DNA of 64,000 nt from Stichopus chloronotus (GCA_021234535.1 CM037840.1:5900835-5964834); one strand, 5' to 3'. Shown: positions 36,501 through 51,500, counted from the first letter of the stretch. Notes: generated from the letters alone by a model not told the origin. Made by a program: numbers and translations.

Positions 36501-39500
36501 AAGCTTTCCTCTTATTTCAAGGCATTGTCTGGTTAATGATGCATATATGGTCTGAAAGATCTTAGAGATCGAAGCACGGCTGTTACCAGTAGAAATGAAA
36601 GTCAGACATTCCTCCTTTTCTTACTGTGAGCCATAAATTAGAAGTTATATTAGTAATATGAGACATATGTGTACAACCACAAAAGAAAAAGAAAGAAATA
36701 GTGGTTGTGCCATTCAAAGTATCTTCCTTTAAACTGAGGCAGCCTGAACTTGAACCTGTCCTTTAAAGTTTGTGAAGAACATGGTGCACCCATTGATATA
36801 TATGGCAAGTTTGCAGAGGGAAGGTTTGCACTGTCAGTTGCATGATACCCATGAATGTAATTTTTGCCATTTTGTTCTGTATATGCTTCATTGTATCTAT
36901 GATGAAAGTTTAAAAGAGTCAAAAGCCCTTGGGTCCTAGGGGCCTACGTCATAGTAGAAACTAATTTTCTTACACCCTCTGCAAATCTACCCTCCCCCAA
37001 ATTTTCATGAATTTTTACGTTTTGTTCTTACTGATACTGTGCAGGCTGCTACTATATGTGTTCATAATGGTAGTCGTGTGTAATGTACAAATACAGTTCT
37101 CAGTGTTGCTGTTCCAACTGGTGGAATTACCCTAATAATTAGTTTATTTTTTCTTTAAATTCAGTCTCCTTTAAGAACTGCTGCAGGTTGCTATGATTAT
37201 TAACACGGATATTAATCGCATGTCATACTGTATGTTTGCTATGCTTCTTTTATTGTAGTCACCAAGTCACATTCAGCACAGTTCTACAGGTGGTCTTGAT
37301 TTTAACGATGAAGAGATCGATTCAGCCGGTTTCTCCTTCATAAAGCAGAGCTTGAAGGAATCAGAGAAAGTATTAACTGCAAACAGAGGAGGACAACCAT
37401 TTGACCAGTGTGTGAAAGAGATTTTGGTGAGAATATTCCACTGGTGATTAAAGAGGTGCTTTAATGAAGAGCATATTTGTTCACAACATGCACATCAACC
37501 CCCCCCCCACCCCTCATGCTAATATCTTGTTCATAACTGCAACTGATCAGATCATGACAGATGACCATGAATGATTTCCAGTTGACTCATGGAATACATG
37601 GTACCAATGGCAAACAGCTGCAGCAGCATGTCTTCGTAGTTCTTTGGTGGAGTGCTTCTTTGACTTTGAAATTTTATAGAAAGATTGGGCATATTGTTGA
37701 TATTGTTGATCCACCTTCAAATGATATGGGCATTATGACAAGATCCTTAAACTGTAATGGATTTGAAAGACAGGATTATAAAGACATTCAAAGGATATAT
37801 GTCTGAGTAATTGTATCTTTGTGACATCACAGCTTTTTACATACTGCAATGCTCCATTTTGAAATAGATATTTCCTCAAAAATCCTTTTCATCCAAACAG
37901 AATGCGCTATCGAGATGTGATTTTCTTTGGCAAAGAGAGAAAACTACTGCTAGTTTTTATGAAATTCTTCTTCCGTGGCCAGTCTTGTTAATTGTGCAGG
38001 CATCGACCTTGTGTCAAGTTTTTCTGTTACTTCCGTAATGTTTAGTACATATTGCTTTTCTCTCTATAGTTGTCTGTTTGGTACGGTACCTGCATTTGTT
38101 TTGATAAATTATATTTGCTTTTTTAGTGGGTTAACTTGTTTTTCTGGTGTGAATCATCCTAGGGGCACTTGTTCAAATTTGAAAGTGTTTCTTAGCAAAA
38201 CCCATTCATCAAACAGTAGCAACTGCTGCTGAGGAAGTTTGTCACCAAAGTAAATGTTCAACTGTGACTTTCAAATTACAGAACTTTGATGGTATGGTAG
38301 ACCTTGACATATCTGAGGGCAAAAGATATGACAAGTTTAAATTGTTAAAGACAAAAGGCTTGGAAGTTACGTGATAACATTCTAGGAGTAAACAGATATA
38401 AAAGCATAAAATGACAAACCTCCATGCATAATGAGTTGCAAAACATAAACATAAAGAGATTTGTAAATGAAAGCTACGGAAGCTTAAAAGTGCCATCCAA
38501 ATAAGAATATCTTTGCCCCGTAACTTGACAATTTTCTGCAAAATGTCTAGATAACAAGAAAATATAGCAACAAAAAAATGGAAAAATGATCAATTGTTTA
38601 GTTATGTTATTTGAACAATTAAACAATTTTCTGCAAATTGTTCAAATGACAACTTGCATATCTTGTCATTTCAACAATTTGCTGCAAAATGTCCCAGTCC
38701 ACTTGTTTACTTTTTGACTAAGTGAGCAATTCAACAATTTTCAGCAAAATGTCCAAATGACAACTTATCGTATCTTTTCAGCTCAACAATTTTCTGCAAA
38801 ATGTTGACTTGTTCACTTCTTTTCTGAATGAGCAATTAAACATTTTTCTGCAAAATGTTTAAATGACAACTTATTACATCCTGTCATTTCAACAATTTTC
38901 TGCAAAATGTTGATTTGATCATTTCCTTTTATGTGAACAATTAAACAATTTTCTGCAGAATGTTATCTTGTTCATATCTTTCTAAGTGAACAATTAATCA
39001 GTTTTCTGCCAAATGTTCAAATGACAACTTATCTCATGCTGTAATTTCTAATTCTGGTTTGGGAAGAGAACAAGTGGACATTTTTCAGAAAATTGTTGAA
39101 ATGAAAAGATATGATAAGTTGTCATTCGAACATTTTGCAGAAATTGTTCAATTGCTTACTTAGTAAGAAAGTAAACAAGTCAACATTTTTCAGAAAATTG
39201 TTCGATTGTTCACTTACAAAAAAGTGAACAAGTAGACATTTTGCAGAAAATTGTTAAAATGGCAAGATATGATAAGTTGTCATTCAAACATTTTGTGCAG
39301 AAAATTGTTCAATTGTTCACTTAGTAAGAAAGTGAACATGTCAACATTTTGCAGCAAATTGTTCAATTGACAGGATGTGACAAGTTGTTATAAGAACATT
39401 CTTCAAAAAATGTTGAATTCCTCGCTAAGAAGCAAGTAAACAAGTTAACATTTTGCAGAAAAATGTTGATTTGTTTAGAAAACACATATGAACAAGTGAT

Positions 39501-42500
39501 CATTTTTCTGATTTTTGATGAGATACTATCTCATTATGTAGACATTTTGCTGAAAATTGTCAACTTATGGGGCAAAGATATACTTATCTTGATGGCACTT
39601 TTAAGCTTCCGTAGAAAGCAGAAGACTTCAAATTAGTGAATAACATCTTTGGAGGGAATGGTATTTATCACCCCTGAAAGGGTAAATTTTGAGACACCAG
39701 TGGTTTTTATTATTCATAGCATATTATAATGGTGTATTATCAATTAACTAGTCACTCTTCTTGACAGGCAAATCGAGAGCAGTCTCATGAAGATGAGCAG
39801 CAGAGTGCTGTCACCTTTCTGCCTCCTCCTGTTTTGTTGGATGAACATATTCCTCTGGTTCCAACAATGGAGATATATGCAGTACCAATAACATCAGCCC
39901 CAGACCCTACCAGACCATGTTCAAAGACCAGGGCGGCAGAAGAAGATCGTGAAAGGGAACAAGAGAGGTATAAAATGCAGGGTGGGAGAAGCTTGAAAGG
40001 GAAAAAGAGAACAACTAAATGCATAATGGGAGAAGCTTGAAAGAGGATATGAGAGGTATAAAATGCATGGTGGGAGAAGCTTGAAAGGTAAAAAGAGAGT
40101 GACAAAACGCATGGTGGGAGAAGCCTGAAGAGAAAGGGAATTTTTTATCTGTGCCAGTAGCCAAATGCTCTTCATAGAATAGAGTATTTCAGTCCTAATT
40201 GTTTAACATATTACTCTGCTCAATTCACTGAAATTGCAAGTTATGCAACATAAAAAATCTTAAATGAAAAAGCTTTTATAATGCTCAGCCCTCTTAAAAG
40301 AAATGACACCATTAAATTTTTGCTTTACTTTATTTGCAAATTAAAAACATAAAGTCAAATCAGCTGTTTGTTTTTCCAATTATTATTTTATGTAGGATGA
40401 TTTTTAATCGATCAAAGAGGCTGTTGCTGGAGAGGCTGAAGATGATTCAGGTTATACTGAATGCTCTACATAATATTAAATCAAAAGATCTTCGATCCAG
40501 GGTACCTTTATCTGGTGAGGCTGTCAAGTATCTTTACAGAGATGTAGCTGACAAACCATTTAACAGGTAATGTATCATCCTCATTCACTGTTGGCATGGC
40601 TTTAAGCACCCAGTGTACATAACTAGCTGACAGTCTTCAGAAGCTTTGTACAAATAATAGATGTGTGAATTGTTGGTGATACTACAAACTAAATCGAATT
40701 CTTGAGCCTACTTCTTTTTACAGCTGAATGTAGTTAAAGCTGAAGTTTATCATACATTTCACACATGAAACAGTGACAGACCATCCTCAAACTCATGTCA
40801 CAAATGAATAATATTCCCTATTAACGATCATATACGGCTTGACATTTTCCCGCAAAAACAACATCCACTTGGTCCTCAAAAATATGGAAATACAAACATA
40901 ATACAATTAAAAAATTAGAGGGAGTCTTAACTGATAATTCGTAGGCTAAACATGGCATGATGATATGAAAGTTGCACAATGGTTTGATTGCTCTTGTTTC
41001 TGTGTGACTTCTATGTTATAGGCTTGGTCAGACTATTAAATTTTTTTGGCTGTTTCAAATGGTCTGTATCTATGCAAGTAGATTTGTAGCAGATTGAGAG
41101 TTGTTGACATGTTGTTTCACATTATTTTGAAAAAAGTTTTTTTATTTAAAAAAGTTTTGCTTTTCTTTTACTCTCTTACTGTCCTCACTTCCAGTCGAAC
41201 AATTAAGAATGAGATTCATCATTCTTCTAATGATACAGTTGACTCCAATGACAAGGCACCAGCAGTTGGAGGAAGGACTTCCAAAACAGTCATTCCAAGT
41301 AAACTCTCAACCCTTGGTAGAAATGATGGTCTTGTTTCAACTACACCTACACCTCAGTGGAAAAAGTAAGTTAATCTAATTACATACAAACTTTATAAGT
41401 TATCCAGGGAACTAACAAACTTAAAAAGTTAATTACTAAAGAGTACAGGCACAAATTCACTAAGAGTAGGCATTCTGACAATAGTGGTGTTACCCATAGC
41501 ACAAAGCAATGATGTAATATGTACAGTGAATTAATACTAAACAAATAAATTATCCCCAACACAATGAAAAAAAAACAGTACATTGATATTAATACAATTT
41601 CAAGCGGAATTGCTTTTCCTTTAGAACTGTGCAAAAAAATGGAAAATTGAAATGATGGCAAATAGCATGATTTCCTTTTAATATTCTGGAGGATTTGACA
41701 TTGAAATTTAACATTGAATGGAGAAATTTAATAGTCTGACAATTATCATTGAATGGTGTTAGTTAAACAATGTTAGGAGTCAACTCTGAAGAGTTTTCAT
41801 AGCATGAAGTTGTTGAGAATTAACATTGAATGTGCTAATGTAGTTAATAATGTGAAGATGTTTAGAATTAATAGTGAATAGAGTTAATAGTCTAGCAATA
41901 TTACAAATAAACATTTAATGAAGTTAATAGTCTGACAATGTTATGAAAGAACATTGGAAAGTTGCAGTATGAAGTTGTTGAGAATTAACATTGAATGTGC
42001 TGATGTAGTTAATAATGTGAAGATGTTCATAATGAACAGTGAATAGAGTTAATAGTCTAGCAATGTTAAGAAACATTGAATGAAGTTAATAGTCTGACAA
42101 CGTTAAGAATCCACATTGAATAGATTAAGTATCTGAGGTTACCAAGAAGTAACATTGAATGTGTTCACTAATTTAGTTCATAATGTAAAGATGCTGGGAA
42201 ATGACATTGAATTTCATTGATAGTCTGATGATGTTAGGACTTTAACATTGAATAGAGGTAATAGTCTTACAATGTTAAGATTTAACATATTGAATGGAGT
42301 TTGTTGAGAATGAACATTTCATGTGATTTACAATGTGAATATTTTGACAATTCACATTGAATAGTGGTAAGAGTCTTATGATGTTTGGAATTAACACTGA
42401 ATGGAGTTAGTAGTTGATGATGTTGAGAAGTAACATTATAAAGTGAGTTAAAATCTGTTAAGAATTAATGTTGAATGGAGTTGATATAGTCTTAAGATTT

Positions 42501-45500
42501 TGAGAATTAACATTTAATGTAGTTAATAATGATTTGTTCACTGAATGGAGTTCATAGTATGACAATGTTGAAAAGTAGCAATCAGTTGAAGTTACATAGT
42601 TTGTGATATTGATTTTGCAGACACAGACAAAATATAATGCATCATAAAAAGGAACTTCGAGTAGAGACATGGGAGGACCTGGTTACCATGACATCACCCT
42701 CTAATGCAGCACACAGGAACAGTGTGTTCCCTAGTAACAACGGTAACTATGCATGCATGCTGAATTGAAGCAACTAAAAATCCTTTTTTCATACCACACC
42801 ATTGTGTGGTACACCATGTTATCTCTGCCATATCCTTAGATCATTTTTATCTCCTCACAGTGATTACGTCCCACTCAAAGAGCAAGCAATTACATGATCA
42901 ATGAGGCATCAGATGCCTCAGTTACCTTGAGCTGTATTTAAGGAAATCTTAATGTCATCCCCATACATGGGCAAAAATGTATAATTGAGAAAGGAAGAAT
43001 GTTTTCTGGCTGCTTATTTAGGAGAAAATGGGATTTTGGGGGGTTCTGATTCATCATGGAGAGTTTGTTGTATATATTCATAGTTTCAATTATACACTGC
43101 CACCAGAAGTAGATAGTTTCTTCTTTAATACCTAGTATAGATCTGACTAAATTAGTGTACTGCTGTCAATCAAGTGATGTATGCTCTGTAATGCTAGAAT
43201 GCTGGAATTGTTTTTTCGATGTATGGTTACCGTTACAAAGCTTGCTTATATGCCAACGTGGCATAGAATAGGATCACGATATGTCGGCATAAGCATATTC
43301 AAAAGAAGGCGGTGGATGTAGAACATGTGAAGTCAGTGACTTTTTGAGGTAGTGATACTGCTCATTTAACTCAGATAGTATGGTTTGTGAGTCTTACTGA
43401 TTGTTCTGTACTTATTGCATGGGTGCAGTATCAACTGCCCAGCTGGTATGTCAGTGTTTGTGTCCTACAGTTGAGAGGTTATCTAGCTAAATTCTAAGTG
43501 TGTAGTCTTCGGCATCTTTAGTATTAAGTCTTCCTTGCACTTATTTTTATCCAAGAAGTCTTAAAGCCCCTATTCATTGAAAACCATAAAAGGTGTTAAA
43601 TTTCATGTCTACAGATTAGCTCATACAAATACTAAATGTCACTTTTCACATCACATATAGAAAATTAAGGAGAATGCAATTTTTACCCATAGCAGCTGTG
43701 GAAATACTCTGGTAAACCAAAAATACTGTGAAATTCACAGCCCGATTTGATGACGTCACAGAACGGAGAGCGTGTACGTGAGAGTTGTACTGAACTATAT
43801 CTTGAATGCACATGCATATCATGTGTATGACAGTCAAAATGAACTGTCTGCTGGTCTGAAAAAAACCTATAGATGTTACGGGTTCACCTGGAGATTTGAC
43901 AATTTGCCCTTGAACGTTCAGAAATAATGAAGTCTTTTGAATGCAAAAAGAAGAGTTGTACTTGGAAAGAAAATGACAGAAAATGCATGGTGTAGTGACA
44001 CAGCACGGAGTGGATGTTTCATCCACAATATGCCCAGTAAAATGTCTTCAGCCTGTTTCCATATGATTTTTCTGGCTCCAAAAATGATGGAGGTCGAAGG
44101 TCATTTGGGTTTAACAAGGGTCAAATAGTGAAAACCTTGTCAACAATATCTCAAGATGGAAAACTTGTACAGATCTCATATTTGCTATGTGGGTGAACCT
44201 TTTTGATTCCTTGCCGAAGGCAGAGGAATCTATGCGATGGTGATGTCGTGTGTGTGTGTGTGTATGTATGTGCGTGTGCGATGCCTGCTTGTAAACACCT
44301 TATCTCAAGAAGCGTAACTCTGAGTGATCTCATACTTGGCATGTAGATTGCCCTTATTGAGTAGATGATCCCTATTGTTTGTGGAGGTCAAAGGTCATTT
44401 GGGGTCACTAGAGGTCAAAAGGTAAATACCTTGAAAATTGCTTGTAAACACGATATCTCCAGAATCGTAACTCTGAGTGATCTCATACTTGGCATGAAGG
44501 TTGCCCTTATTGAGTAGATGATCCCTATTGTTTTTGGTGGAGGTCAAAGGTCATTTGGGGTCAACATGGGTCAGATTGTGAAAACCTTGTAAACATGATA
44601 TTTCAAGAAAGGAAGCTTGTAGAAATCTCATGTCTAGTATGTAGTTGTACCATGTTGAGTAGAGGAACCCTATTGTTTTCAGTGGAGGTCAAAGGTCATT
44701 TGGGGTCAACAGGGGTCAAATTGTGAAAACCATGTAAACACGATATCTCAAGAAGAGAAGCTTGAGCAGATGTCATACGAAGTGTGTAGGTGTATCTTAT
44801 TGAGTGCAAGGGTCACCAGAGGTCAGAAGGTAAATACCTTGAAAATTGCTTGTAAACACGATATCTCCAGAACAATAAATGTGAGAGATCTCATAGTTAG
44901 CGTGTGGTTTGCCCATATCGAGTAGATGATCCCTATTTTTTTTGGCAGATGTGAAAGGTCATTCGGGGTCATGGGAGGTTAAAATGTGCAAAACTTGAAT
45001 CTACAATATTTAAAGAACTTCTAGTGAATTTTATACTTGTAATGTAGAATCCTGTTGTTGATTTGAGAACTTCTTTTAGGACATACCAACATAGTCTCTT
45101 TGATGACCATAAAGAAAAGATGAAGACAACATTAAATTTGGTATCAAAGATTATTATTTGGCAAACCTGCCACTGTCCTCATAAGGACATGTGAGCATTC
45201 ATGAATTGTAAATTGGAATTGATTAAATATACCACGGGTTATTAGCTTTATAAAAAGAACTAAATTACTGATCATTTGGATCAAATACCCTTGAGCGTGC
45301 ATGAACTGTGATTGCTTAATTGAATGAATCAAATTGTAACTGACCCACCTCTGTTCAAATTGGTCTCTGTTATCTGACATAATTTATCACAGTTGACTGC
45401 CAGTAGAAACCACAATGTCCAGAATAAATCATACAGTCTGTTGAGCCAGGTGCTCAATGGACTTAACCATTTACTTTATAAACAGAGTCTCTGTTTAGCC

Positions 45501-48500
45501 CTTAAAGGGAAATAGGGCGTTTGTTTTACAGAAAACAACCATATTTTTAAAACCATTATTTGTGGACATAGAATGATAGATTATTCAAAATAATGAATTA
45601 CAGTAGCCTTATTTTCAAGGAATAAGATTCTCACAGATCAGAAATTTAGTTATTTGTTGCTCAACAATAATTTATTCACCCAAACTTTTTAAAATTCAAA
45701 TGATGCATCTGTTACTTATCACATGCATAATGCTTGAGGAGATGAAGCTTTGACAGATATTTATTGATGAGACTGAATGGTTTAACAATGGTTGAAGCGA
45801 ATTTCTTTGTACGCCATGTTGGTGTATTCTAAACACCCTATTTCACTTTACAGTAGTTCAGGTAAGCTTTAAACAAATGACTACTGTGTATCAAACCAGG
45901 GAAACTTGTACTGTGTGTTGTGTCTTTAAGTAGACTAAAGGCAAAATTGCAAGTCATGCTAGATTCTGGTTTAATAGGGTTATCCGTTTTTGCTTATTTT
46001 CAAGGACCTCATAACCATTTGGAAGGGCATCACGCCAAAAAATCAAATACGGAAGAGCTGCCACCAATAGCTGTAACTCGACAAAATAAAGTGCTATAAT
46101 TTTGATTAAATAAACATGTTTACCTTTTTATCAAGTTATTAGACACGACAAAATATAATTTGTTCCCCTGCAGCATCTTATCCGTTTGGGAGTTTTCTCA
46201 TGTTTGTGTAGGTCAAAGGTTATTTGGGGTGACAAAAGGTCAAAACTTTGTATACATGATATTTTAAGGGTGATAAATGTGAGGGATGTTATACTTAAAT
46301 TGTGAATTGTTCATGTTTAGCATGTTGATGGCCATATAGGGTAGGTGATCCCTATTGTTGTAAGTGGAGGTGAAAGGTCATTTTGAGTCACGAGATTTCA
46401 AAAGGTTTTGACCTTACTAAGATGGTATCTCAAGTAGGATAACTGTGTGGGATCTCATGCTTGTCATGTGGGCGATTCATGTTTGTTACAATATATATCA
46501 TGAGGCAAGGAATCACTAAGCCTTTTGGCTTTCTAGTTGAGTACAAGGAGTCTATTGTTTTTGGTGGAGTCAAGGGTCATTTAGGGGTGAACAGGGGTCA
46601 AATGGTGAAGAAAGTGTAAACACAATATCTCAAGAAAGAAAGCTTGTACAAATCTCGTATTTGGTTTGTGGTTGTACCTTAGTAAGGACAAAAATCCTAT
46701 AGTTCTCAATTGGCCCAGGGTCAACAAGATCAAATAGTGAAAACTATGTAAATACGATATCTCAAGGTGGGAAACTTATATAGATCTCATACTTACTATG
46801 TGGGTGTGCCTTATTGAGGACAAGACGCACGTTGTTTTTGGTGGAATACAAAGGTCATTTGGTGTCCACAGATGTCAAATAGAGAAAACATTGTAAACAC
46901 GATATCTCAAGATTGGAAACTTGTACAGATCTCACATTTAGTGCATGGGTGTGCTTTATTGAATGCAAGAAACCTATTGTTTCTGGTGGAGATTAAGGGT
47001 TATTTGGGGATCAAATAGTGAAAATATTGTAAACACAAGGCTCAAGATGGGAAAGCTTTTACAAATCTCATATTTACTACGTACATATGTTATTGAGCTT
47101 TTACAGATCTCATTTTCAATATGTAGATATATTTTATTGAGTGCAAATAGCCTATAGTTTTTGACAGAGGTCAAAGGTCATTTGAGATCAACAGAAGTCA
47201 AGTCAAGACAACCGTGTACTGTATATTTGGTATGCAGTAAAGCTCTTGGCTATATCTCTGCAGTATGCAGTTGCGCATGTTCAGATAGATACCTACAGTA
47301 TCAAGCCACCAACATAGGTCAGCAGATGTCATTGTACATCTCAATTAGTGACATTGGTAATACATTACTGCTGTATTGCAATAACCAAGTACTGTATTTT
47401 AAACAGCTTCCTTTCCTTATGCAGCATGAAAGATTCATGAAAAATAATGAAATCACCAAAACCACAATGCATTTGTGCATTCTGGTTTATCATATGACCA
47501 TATAATGAACTCTTCTTTAATGATATGGCATATAATTTATTTCCTTTTAATTATATCACATAATTATAATGTGCTCTTGTTCAATTATATCACATATACT
47601 TTAATGGATTATATGTCATAGTTTGTTTTGTTTCGATTATATCACATAGGCCTATGCCTTTTTGTTTCGTTATATGTCATATAATGACTTGCATGTCACA
47701 GAATTTGTTTCGTTTTCATTACATCACATATAATGTGCTTTGTTTCAATTATAAGACATAATAAATTACATGTCAAATAATGAATTACGTCATGTATTTG
47801 TTTTGGTTTTATTATAACACATATAATAATTTTGCTAAAAACGATTGTACCACGTATCAGACTTGAAGAATTTTATACACCATATAATGCAATTATATCA
47901 ATATAATGTAGAACAAATAATAACTTTCAAATGGCACCTCATATTTATATTGTTGCAGCTAGTTCAAACTCTTTGTCAAAAGATTCACTTTCTGTTTTAC
48001 CAGTTACAAACATGGTTGGACGACTGCTTGGACCTCATCGTCATGGTGATTCACATAAGCTACCGCTATGGCAGACCATCAGTTTGACTAATGAAGATGC
48101 TGGTAAGTGTGTACTGATATATCCAACATTGGACCACTTGTGTAATAATTACATGATAGAAATGAACCATTCAGGTTTATTTATCCGGCTTCAAGTGTCA
48201 TGTAAAATGGAGTTTTTGACTATAATTTTTACAATGTGACTTGAGCAAATTTGTCTAATACATTGCATTCCTGTTTTCGACATTAAATACGATGCTACAG
48301 TACAACTAGAGCACCAATGGTGCAGAGGCTCATACCTGAACACCCTCAAGGTAACATTTACATATCAGTACATCCTATCATAACCATAGGACCCACCAGA
48401 AGTAGCTATATACTGAATTACCAACATTGCATGTACGAGAGAATCTGTAGGACTGCATAGTTTGCAGAATATCATAAACTACAGCACAAACAGTCCAGAA

Positions 48501-51500
48501 GTTGGATCTTTGTCAATAAATTTGTGATACATTTAATGGGCACTACCAAATCACAAAGCTTATAATTGCATCACTACAGGTATTTTAAGTTTGACATCCA
48601 GTAATTATGACACTGTCATTTTTGTACATTTTCTAGTTGGTTTGTACTAGCTGTGGTCATATGAATTAGTACTTATGTGAAAAAAATGGTTGCAAATTTT
48701 CTAATACCAATTTAAATTATTAACTACTAGCTCATTAGTGTTCATTTGCATGTGTCACATGGGAACTGTATAAGCTTGACCACTGATCTGTCAGTAGAAG
48801 ATCCCTTATAGGAACCTTGACACAAAGTTGACAGATTTGAGAAGACTATCTGAACAGCTCGAAGTGCCCCTTTAATGTCTAGGTCTTCATGTACCTCCTC
48901 AAACAAGATTGAGTTTCAGCTAGGACACAGTCTGACCCATTGCCGATTACTCAATTATCATTCATGCACCATTGGGATATTTGAGATGTTGTATGACATT
49001 TAAGGGGGCACCTATAAAGTAGAAGAAAACTATTGTGCAGATTTCACAACATGGGCCATAGGGCCAACATAGAACCCTGGACTATAAATTCATGTATACC
49101 CTAAGATAGACCACTAACAGAGTATCATCTTGACAAACCATCAACATTGTACAAGAGAATCTGCAGGAGGAGAAGCATTTTGCATAATTTCATAAAATAG
49201 GCCATAGGGTCCACATGAGACCTCAGCCCACAGACTTTTAAACACCCTAAATGGTCCACCACCTACTGAATGAACATTGTGTCCAAGGTTTCATGCAAAA
49301 GCACGAGAGTATGACGGAGGAGAAGCAATGTGAACAGATAGATGTATGGATGGATGGATGGATGGATGGATGGATGGATGGATGGATGGATGGACGGATG
49401 GATGTGTGGATGGATGGATGGTTGGAGTGATGCTGCACTTTACAATACTGTAGCTCACCCAAGCTAGCTGGTATGTGCTAAAAACTCACAAGTATTTCTT
49501 CCAGATGTATGACATTGCAGTTATCAGTTTTTAAGTTGTCCTTCCTGCCCTCCCCTCCTAACTATGCTAGGATTTTAAACCTGTCCAGCTTACAGCTGCA
49601 CAGCTGTTTCTCTATGGTAGCCTTGAACACAATGTGTGCACAATGTTGAAGGTTATAAACCTGTCACTAGTGAGTGCAGACCTAATCAGAGATGTCACTT
49701 TTCCGATTTACGCATCCATCAAAATTCCTGATCTTTTGAGGGACTTCAGAGAACACCTGCAAGTTTTTTTTGTCTAGATATATAGAGATAATGTAAAGGT
49801 TTGAAATTTTTATTCCATAAGAAAGATTACAGTTTCATGTGTGCTCAGATCTATTGATGTTTTCTTTATGTAATTACATTGTTCAAGCAATGGATATACA
49901 GATAGGGCAGTCGCTGATTACCTTCTTTTACCTTCTTTTTGTGGTCCTATATGTATTTTAGGGTTCATTTTCTAATATTTAGTGGGAAAAATATAAAAAC
50001 TTCTCATCTTAGCCCTTAATCATCATAAGATTGAAGTGAGCTGTGAGGTCTATCCGGCAGTGTGATGCTTTTAGAAACTTTCAGATATTTTTGTAAGTGC
50101 TGGTGGCATTTCTCCCTAATATAATGCAATTGATAGATTTTTGGCCAAGTTTATACAAACTTGTCTTTGATTCTCATCAGGACCAATGGTTTATTAAGTA
50201 TGCATGCAGTCAGTAACAAGTTGGTGTCATAAATGGAACAATGTTAAAATTTCTTTGCTGCATTCAGTCAAAAGACCACCTGTGACTCACAAAGGAAAAG
50301 GTGGATCAGAAAGAAAACATCCAGACCCAGAGAACACCCTCAAGTCTCTCATTCAAAACTTCAATCGAGTGAAAAAGAAGATGGCCAGAGAAGTACACAG
50401 CGACCTGGAGAAGTTGGTGAGGTATGATTGTAGCTATAAAGCACTTAATTTCCATCTAATTCACACAATTTAATTAACCTCTTAATTACTTGTACGTACA
50501 AAACTTATAACCATCTAATACCAAGCACCACAAATTAATGTATTTTTTAGTTTCTCTTTGGTGAGGAAAGGTAAAAAATGAAAATGAGATAATGATATAA
50601 TTGTTCATGTGTTAGCATTTCCAGAGTGTTACTTCAGTAATCATGCAAGTATTACTTCGTGGTTTCCAGGGATAGACACAGGATGTTCAAACAGAAGTTT
50701 CAGTGCCTAAATAGGAGTATGCTGTTTGAGAAAACAGTGCAACACATGAAGGGTGTGTCTACTGCCCAGCCAATGCAGATAATCACAGAGGACACTAATG
50801 CAGAGATAAAACCATCCAAGTGGTAAGTGATCCAATTAAGGAAAGTGATAGCCACCTTGGTATCCAAGACTGGAATGTTGCTATCAAAATAAGAGTGCCT
50901 TTAGAAGGAGAAATGTAAACCATTATCACACTCAGAACAGATTTGCTGCCACCAAAATATTAAAGGAACATTCCACAGATAAGTGAAGAGGATCTTTAAT
51001 GAAAGAGAGACTAATTTCTCACTCCAGGCATATATCAAACCCAAAGACATTACTGTTTGAATACAGTGTAAGACTTCTCTGGTCAAGCAAGATTTTCAAT
51101 TGCTTCAAGGTTTCAGAAATGCCATGCAACATTAGCAAATAGTTGCTAGAAGTCTTTCCTGTTCTTTGAAAGTGAAAGGCTTATTAAATTTGATCCCCAT
51201 AAAAAATTAGATTTGGTATATTGTAGATTGACCTTAAAATATGAAAATTAAAGTCATATCTCTTAATCTATTGTAATGTCTCTTTTAAGAGAGTCCAGAT
51301 TGCAAAGAAAATCAAACTGTATGACATCATAGATTCCATTAATGTACCATTTTAACTAGATATTTCTTTAGGAATCAAAGCATGGTCTTGAGATATGGTT
51401 TTACCAATAAAGAGGGGAAAATATTCCTATTTTTTTTGACATATTAATTTTCATCAATGACCAGTCCATTTTGGTGAGTGAACAGGTTCTTGAAAGATAT

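Larger units (their letters stand above)
42743..47958. other. Intron 8 of the 13-exon gene (5.2 kb)
   Basis: No coding signal. It holds the AGGTCA repeat array in two blocks, an intervening MITE-like element and an AT-rich minisatellite. A CRE-like TGACGTCA lies near 43751. Confidence 0.7.

Noticed and set aside
39785..40175. Minus-strand ORFs of 106 and 84 codons
   Set aside because: Antisense shadows of exon 5 and of the 44-bp minisatellite.
41690..42595. CRISPR-like array of repeats and spacers
   Set aside because: Repeats are degenerate, spacers are not distinct, and the genome is eukaryotic; it is a minisatellite.
43646..44026. 126-codon minus-strand ORF
   Set aside because: Intronic, no motifs, opposite strand to the host gene and abutting the repeat array.
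46963..47157. ORF with HLRST/EVKG-like repeats, and similar ones at 55521-56068
   Set aside because: They are translations of the AGGTCA repeat units, and comparable frames appear wherever the unit is intact.
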